Position numbers and translations under genes: made by a program. Below are positions 59,656 through 64,000 of a DNA stretch of 64,000 bases, one piece after another. How positions within the stretch are numbered: the stretch's first letter is position 1; every line of letters starts with the position of its first letter. The DNA comes from Candidatus Zixiibacteriota bacterium (GTDB lineage: Bacteria; Zixibacteria; MSB-5A5; GN15; PGXB01), in the NCBI GenBank assembly GCA_016933695.1, contig JAFGAL010000003.1, forward strand, positions 54,079-118,078, given 5' to 3'. A model generated the notes under the pieces. It worked only from the letters and a program-made list of their open reading frames with translations. It did no database searches and had not been told where the DNA came from.

Positions 59656-59684
59656 TTGAACTCCGGCTGATTAATCGGTATACT
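59656..59684 (+). promoter_or_regulatory. Promoter of lipoprotein paralogue 2
   Basis: TTGAAC (59656-59661), 17-base spacer, TATACT (59679-59684). Predicted start near 59691, about 43 bases before the ATG at 59734, which has GAGAGGTG as ribosome site. Confidence 0.6.
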
Positions 59685-59733
59685 TATATACAATCATTCG
59701 TATGCAATCATAGGCAAATCGAGAGGTGTTACT

Positions 59734-60582
59734 ATGCAGAGGTTCCGCATAATACTCGCGGGCATACTGATGCTTTGTCTCGTCGTCATAGCCATCGGTT
59801 GTGGCGATGACGATGACATCACCGCATCCGGCAGTCCGCCCGCATATATCGATGCCGAAATCAGCCTTCAGCCAAACTGCCATTTTTATGGTGAGGTGCA
59901 CTTCAACGGAGGATTGGTGACGGTTCTTGACTCAGTTACGGTCGGCGACTCGCTGGGGAGCCCCATCGTACATCCTTACTGGGGAGGTGCTAATCCTCAC
60001 TTTTCTTTTGAAATTAACGAGGACGGCGATGACTATATGTTTACTTCCGGTGATAATGTGGAAGTGGTCTTTTATGGTCATGGCAAAACCAGTTATGCCA
60101 GCGTGACTGTCCTAGATCATTACGACGATATCGTCTCAATTGTATCGCCGCAGAACCAAAGCACGGTTTCTCAAGGTGTCCCGCTGACGTTTATCTGGCA
60201 TAAAGTCGAGCCCGCCGAATGGTACGGTCTGTATTATTCCGGTATGTATGACTCACTGGGAAAGCCGGTGGAATTCAGTGAGTATACGTATGCGATGGAT
60301 ACGACGTATACCTTTGCCGCGGATCAGTTCATGTCCTCATTGGACCACATCCTGTTTAATGTCATTTCCTGCACCGGCCCCGATCCGCGAACCACCACGG
60401 GCAATATTACAGGTGACTATGCCATCGGCAAGGTGTTCAGTTACAGTGACTTCGTGAGTCTGTACATTTATGGTGAAGGGGTGGACAAAAAAAGAGGAGT
60501 ACAGGATCAATCGTTTGCACAGATGAGGGAAGACGTGAATCCGAGAGGTATTATACAAAAGATATATGATCAGGCGCGATAG
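59734..60582 (+). CDS. Lipoprotein, paralogue 2 of a three-member family
   Basis: 282 residues. Lipobox VIAIGC (Cys24), followed by an acidic run GDDDDI. Family motifs in the same order as the gene at 57707: PAYIDAEISLQPNCHFYGEV in part, LDSVTVGDSLG, YMFTSGDNVEVVFYGHG, VSPQNQSTVSQGVPLTFIW in part, AEWYGLYYSGMYDSLGKP, and SCTGPDPRTTTGNITGDYAIGK in part. The repeated Y(M/V)F(A/T)SGDN and TGPxP motifs show clear homology. All-beta and surface-exposed by inference; function unknown. It is probably cotranscribed with the next paralogue, 40 bases away. Confidence 0.75.
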   Translation: MQRFRIILAGILMLCLVVIAIGCGDDDDITASGSPPAYIDAEISLQPNCHFYGEVHFNGGLVTVLDSVTVGDSLGSPIVHPYWGGANPHFSFEINEDGDDYMFTSGDNVEVVFYGHGKTSYASVTVLDHYDDIVSIVSPQNQSTVSQGVPLTFIWHKVEPAEWYGLYYSGMYDSLGKPVEFSEYTYAMDTTYTFAADQFMSSLDHILFNVISCTGPDPRTTTGNITGDYAIGKVFSYSDFVSLYIYGEGVDKKRGVQDQSFAQMREDVNPRGIIQKIYDQAR

Positions 60583-60622
60583 CCGCGCATTCTGCGGAAA
60601 TCAGTAGAGGAGGTGCAACTCC

Positions 60623-61465
60623 ATGCGTTATATGAAATATCTATCAATGGCGATACTTCTTCTGGCGACGGTAGCAGTTAATATCGGGTGCAGTGATGAT
60701 GACGAGGTCGTTGCTCCGCCGGCACCGGTGGCATATATCAATGGCACAATTGATGTCCGTCCGGAATGTGTCATGGAGACATTTGTCAGCGGCCATGGCG
60801 GACGCAATCCGTATCTCGACTCCGCCAAAGTGGGCGATTCGTTGTGTCACATAATTTACGACTACGCAAGAGGCTATGGCGATCCCGTGTATTGGACATT
60901 ATTGTATGAAGATAGCGATGAACCGATGTATGCACCGGGTGATTACGCTACGATTCGTTTTTATAGCCGTTGGGGAGCAAGTAGTGCCATTGTCAGCCTG
61001 CTTGATCCCGCCGCCAGTGCGTTGGAGGTGATCTCGCCACAGGATGACACGGTTTACTCTCAGGGCGATCCCATCACCATCGTCTGGCACCAGGTGGAAT
61101 TTGCCGAATGGTATGGCATTTATTGTCGGTATCTCATCGATACCGGAAGTGGATCGTATGCCGACGCAGATTATGTCTACAGCCGTGATACCACTTTTAC
61201 CTTTGCCGGAGATCATTTCAATTATCAGCTAAGTCATGCTGATATTTTTCTGATCGCCGTTACCGGTCCGGATCCGGCCGGTACCGCCGGCAATGTCACG
61301 GGTGATTATGCCACCGGGCGTATTAACAGCTATGGCATCATGGACGAATTAACTGTGAATGGAGAAAATGTCACAAAAAACGGAATGACACCGACTGGTA
61401 CTCAACCGACGGTAACGCCGGAAAAGATTATTTCCGGAGTATTCGCCGAATGGAAAGACCGCTAA
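60623..61465 (+). CDS. Lipoprotein, paralogue 3 of a three-member family
   Basis: 280 residues. Lipobox AVNIGC (Cys23), then SDDDEVV. It follows the family order: VAYINGTIDVRPECVMETF in part, YLDSAKVGDSLCHI, PMYAPGDYATIRFYS, ISPQDDTVYSQGDPITIVW in part, AEWYGIYCRYLIDTGSG, and AVTGPDPAGTAGNVTGDYATGR in part. GAGGAGGTG is a strong ribosome site 10 bases before the ATG. The gene ends convergent to the lipoprotein at 61577-63034. Function unknown. Confidence 0.75.
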   Translation: MRYMKYLSMAILLLATVAVNIGCSDDDEVVAPPAPVAYINGTIDVRPECVMETFVSGHGGRNPYLDSAKVGDSLCHIIYDYARGYGDPVYWTLLYEDSDEPMYAPGDYATIRFYSRWGASSAIVSLLDPAASALEVISPQDDTVYSQGDPITIVWHQVEFAEWYGIYCRYLIDTGSGSYADADYVYSRDTTFTFAGDHFNYQLSHADIFLIAVTGPDPAGTAGNVTGDYATGRINSYGIMDELTVNGENVTKNGMTPTGTQPTVTPEKIISGVFAEWKDR

Positions 61466-61576
61466 AATCCCGACTGCATTCCCCGCCGGGCATATGTGTC
61501 TAAATGATGATAGCGAATCAATACAACGGCGGCCGGGATGCCGACCGCCGGCAAATAGCCACGAAAAATATCCGAT

Positions 61577-63034
61577 TTACCGTGTAATCTGTTTGCTGAT
61601 CCGGCCGCCCATGGTCGAGGCGTTGTCCCCGTACGAGTCGCTGGCGACCACGTCGATGTCGTACGCCTCAATCGTCTCACCCGCCAGCGTCGTGTCGGAA
61701 AATACAAATACCAGTGAGTCGGCGTCGACCCCGGCTTCTATGGTACCCGCTTCGGGGAAATACTGCACGTCGTCAACCACCGGGAAATACGCGACGCCAT
61801 AATTCATCCCCGGCAGGTCTTCCAGAATATTCCACCGAATGACCACCGTGTCAGGCAGGCCGTAGATATTCTGGGACGTCCAGGCCAGGTCGTTGATGAT
61901 GACCTCTGTCGGTGTTTCCGTGAACACGAAGTTGATCTTCTTGGCCATCAATTCAGTATATTCCAGATCGTTCAATTCGTAGGTGATCTCGAAAATCCAG
62001 ACGTCGCCCGGTTCGATCACCTCCCAGACATGGCCCTGCGCCGTGCCGTTGAGAAACGCTCCCCAGCGTTCGCCGGTCGCAAGGGCAAAATAGTTTTCCA
62101 GAAGACCCTTGCTGTTGTACGTCTCCCAGTTTTCGCTACCGTCGGGATAGGTGGTATCTTCCGGGGTAATTGCAAAGGCATCCAGATACGCCGGTCCATA
62201 CGCATGCACGCCGGTAACGACGTTGTAATACTCCTCGTTGATGATGACTTCGACCGTGACGGTGTACATGCCGTCGTCGGGAGTCGGCGCGAAATTACCG
62301 TCGGCATCGAGCTCGTTGCGGAACCCGTTGAACAATCCAATGAAATCCGCGACCGTGCACGACGATTCCACAACATGATCCCCGTCGAATTCGTCAAGAA
62401 TGCCGTCGCCGTCATCATCGGAGTCCATGATGTTGATCACCCCGTCGCCGTCCAAATCGAGGCTGGAGCCGGTTCCGGCGCTGACCGTCTCGCCCTGGTT
62501 CGCGGCGCCGGTCGGAACGCCGGCAATTGCACTGACCAGCATCGACGAGTCGATCGTCACCACATCGCCGTCGGCAAGCACCGCCACGTAGTCATCCTCG
62601 CTCAGGATAACTGTGCCCAGGTCGACATCGGCGGTGTCGGTTTCCAGTCCCTCCGGAACCTCCTCGGCGTCCGCATCGTATTCGTCAAGAATCACCGGCC
62701 CGACATAGAAATAACTGTCATCGAGAATATGGAACGTGTACGTGTCCTCGGCCGGAACGGAAAAGGAAAACTCCCCGTTGGCATCGGTGCTGACCACGTA
62801 AATGCGCTTGGTGTTCAGCGCCTGGGCGATAATTTTGTAATCGGAAATTGCCGTGGCGGCGGCCGGACTTCCCGATGCGGAACCCAGCGGAGCGGCCGCG
62901 GCCTGAAGGGAACCGCTGATCGCAATCGGTTCTTCCGACGGTGTGCCCGGAGTCGTGGGCGATGAGCTGTCATCCGAACAGGACAGCGGCAGAAGTACGG
63001 CCGTCAAAAGCAGGCAGGACAACATCGTTTTCAT
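61577..63034 (-). CDS. Lipoprotein with calcium-binding-type aspartate repeats
   Basis: 485 residues. Lipobox LLPLSC (Cys19), then a Ser/Pro/Thr-rich linker. Residues 35-130 resemble a carboxypeptidase-regulatory or SdrD B-like beta sandwich (VVSTDANGEFSFSVPAEDTY in part). Next come consecutive aspartate loops, LDLDGDGVINIMDSDDDGDG and DEFDGD (about 192-218), of the thrombospondin type 3/EF-hand kind that bind calcium. The C-terminal 260 residues are all-beta, with an FnIII-like end (VVIRWNILEDLPGMNYGVAY). Likely anchored at the cell surface. GGGG lies upstream of the ATG but spacing is loose. It is transcribed towards the three paralogues, away from the rRNA genes. Function unknown. Confidence 0.75.
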   Translation of the reverse strand: MKTMLSCLLLTAVLLPLSCSDDSSSPTTPGTPSEEPIAISGSLQAAAAPLGSASGSPAAATAISDYKIIAQALNTKRIYVVSTDANGEFSFSVPAEDTYTFHILDDSYFYVGPVILDEYDADAEEVPEGLETDTADVDLGTVILSEDDYVAVLADGDVVTIDSSMLVSAIAGVPTGAANQGETVSAGTGSSLDLDGDGVINIMDSDDDGDGILDEFDGDHVVESSCTVADFIGLFNGFRNELDADGNFAPTPDDGMYTVTVEVIINEEYYNVVTGVHAYGPAYLDAFAITPEDTTYPDGSENWETYNSKGLLENYFALATGERWGAFLNGTAQGHVWEVIEPGDVWIFEITYELNDLEYTELMAKKINFVFTETPTEVIINDLAWTSQNIYGLPDTVVIRWNILEDLPGMNYGVAYFPVVDDVQYFPEAGTIEAGVDADSLVFVFSDTTLAGETIEAYDIDVVASDSYGDNASTMGGRISKQITR

Positions 63035-63216
63035 ATGGTGTTAACCCCTTTCACAACTGGTAAATAACCCGTTTTCAGGATACGCCGTTTCTTCAGGTAT
63101 CGGCATGAATAAAGATTCTTTTACCAGTGATACGGGTTGAGCCGACCGGTCGCCCCGACACTTTCCGGCTGGGGAAGAGCCGAATCGGGGCGGAATACCA
63201 GCCTCCCGGATAAACC
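63035..63216. other. Spacer between lipoprotein gene and rrn promoters
   Basis: The divergent gap 63035-63620 is 586 bases. This first part should hold the lipoprotein promoter on the minus strand; I see no well-spaced pair. No coding region is supported. The remaining part holds the rrn promoters and leader described separately. Confidence 0.4.
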
Positions 63217-63244
63217 TTGACAGACAGGGGTAAAGTATTATATT
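63217..63244 (+). promoter_or_regulatory. rrn promoter P1
   Basis: TTGACA (63217-63222), 16-base spacer, TATATT (63239-63244). A full-consensus -35 about 400 bases before the 16S gene, in tandem with the promoter at 63376. Confidence 0.65.
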
Positions 63245-63375
63245 GAAGTGCCGAATAACTATAGGGCTTTGTCCCGGTTCAAAAAAAGCACAGTTGGCCG
63301 GGAACAATTTACCGTAAACAGCATTGTAGAGGGCGCAGTAGAGCAAAAAAAATTGCGAAAGGGTGATTTTTCCTC

Positions 63376-63404
63376 TTGACAAGGGGGGCAAAGCTGTTTA
63401 TACT
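63376..63404 (+). promoter_or_regulatory. rrn promoter P2
   Basis: TTGACA (63376-63381), 17-base spacer, TATACT (63399-63404): a near-perfect sigma-70 promoter about 215 bases before the mature 16S 5' end. Transcription should begin near 63411. A hairpin, GCATCT...AGATGC, lies at about 63407-63425. Confidence 0.8.
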
Positions 63405-63444
63405 CTGCATCTGCCTGCGAGATGCGGGCGACGAATTAAGTGAA

Positions 63445-63456
63445 TGATCTTTGAAA
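63445..63456 (+). promoter_or_regulatory. BoxA-like antitermination element in rRNA leader
   Basis: TGATCTTTGAAA (63445-63456) resembles the boxA element (TGCTCTTTAACA) recruiting Nus factors to ribosomal RNA transcripts. Downstream in the leader, CACGCC-TTCG-GGCGTG (63516-63531) forms a stable UUCG-capped hairpin, perhaps a processing signal. Confidence 0.6.
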
Positions 63457-63620
63457 ACTGAATAGTAAGCACCGAGCCTAACGAACCAAATGGTTACGTT
63501 TGATGCGGATCACGGCACGCCTTCGGGCGTGTTCGAGATCGTCAATTAATATCGAATAACGAAGCGTTTCGCAGGAAACAGCTTTCGTAACTATAAAAGT
63601 GACAATAGTCATTTTTAATA

Positions 63621-64000
<380 letters not shown>

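Noticed and set aside
62030..62965. A 311-codon plus-strand frame
   Set aside because: Antisense to the lipoprotein with signal peptide and aspartate repeats, which is clearly the real gene.

Overview
The window is one contiguous piece of a bacterial chromosome of moderate GC (a little above 50 percent by eye) that ends inside the 5' part of a 16S rRNA gene. Several traits point to a Gram-negative organism of the FCB side of the tree, possibly candidate division Zixibacteria or a relative. These are lipoproteins with simple lipoboxes, a PorV/PorQ-like barrel, secreted proteins with FlgD/T9SS-like C-terminal sorting domains ('YPNPFNP'), TolB-like/TPR regulators, a membrane pyrophosphatase and a free-standing encapsulated-ferritin-like gene. 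The phylum is an inference; the 380 bases of 16S present would settle it in a database search.

Layout. 1-2722 (-): serine/threonine kinase with TPRs, running off the left edge. 3020-17820 (+): an operon of a 2807-residue secreted protein, a PorV-like/TPR protein and a four-gene signalling module (SpoIIE-type phosphatase, STAS-kinase fusion, STAS protein, histidine kinase), closed by a terminator shared with the convergent ECF sigma/anti-sigma pair (17894-20738, -). 20739-26264: a hairpin-rich spacer, a secreted phosphoesterase, an EncFtn gene, structured repeats, two unknown envelope proteins and a small lipoprotein. 26397-33028: tRNA-Gln, thiamine pyrophosphokinase, and the AmmeMemoRadiSam genes with a DUF362 gene, arranged around a divergent promoter.

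33094-44532 (+): eleven genes that overlap or nearly touch, from mannose-1-phosphate guanylyltransferase through SPOR lipoprotein, Sua5/YrdC, a YwlE-like phosphatase, DUF3108, a deoxyhypusine-synthase-like protein, the folate enzyme FTCD, a PHP phosphoesterase, a secreted metallopeptidase and an ECF-S-like permease to an outer-membrane barrel, then a strong terminator. 44582-46585 (-): K+-type membrane pyrophosphatase. 47079-56468 (+): superoxide dismutase, DUF92 protein, acyl-CoA dehydrogenase, a HAD hydrolase, a decayed HAD pseudogene, MscS channel, prolyl oligopeptidase, methyltransferase. 56591-63034: lipoproteins, including three paralogues around a radical SAM gene, and a calcium-binding-type lipoprotein on the minus strand. 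63217-64000: tandem rrn promoters, leader and 16S rRNA.

The most distinctive groups are the giant-surface-protein/partner-switching operon, the sigma factor paired with a membrane anti-sigma/TolB/TPR fusion, the AmmeMemoRadiSam cluster with an exported A+B fusion, and the orphan EncFtn gene. No CRISPR array, phage, integrase or insertion sequence was seen.
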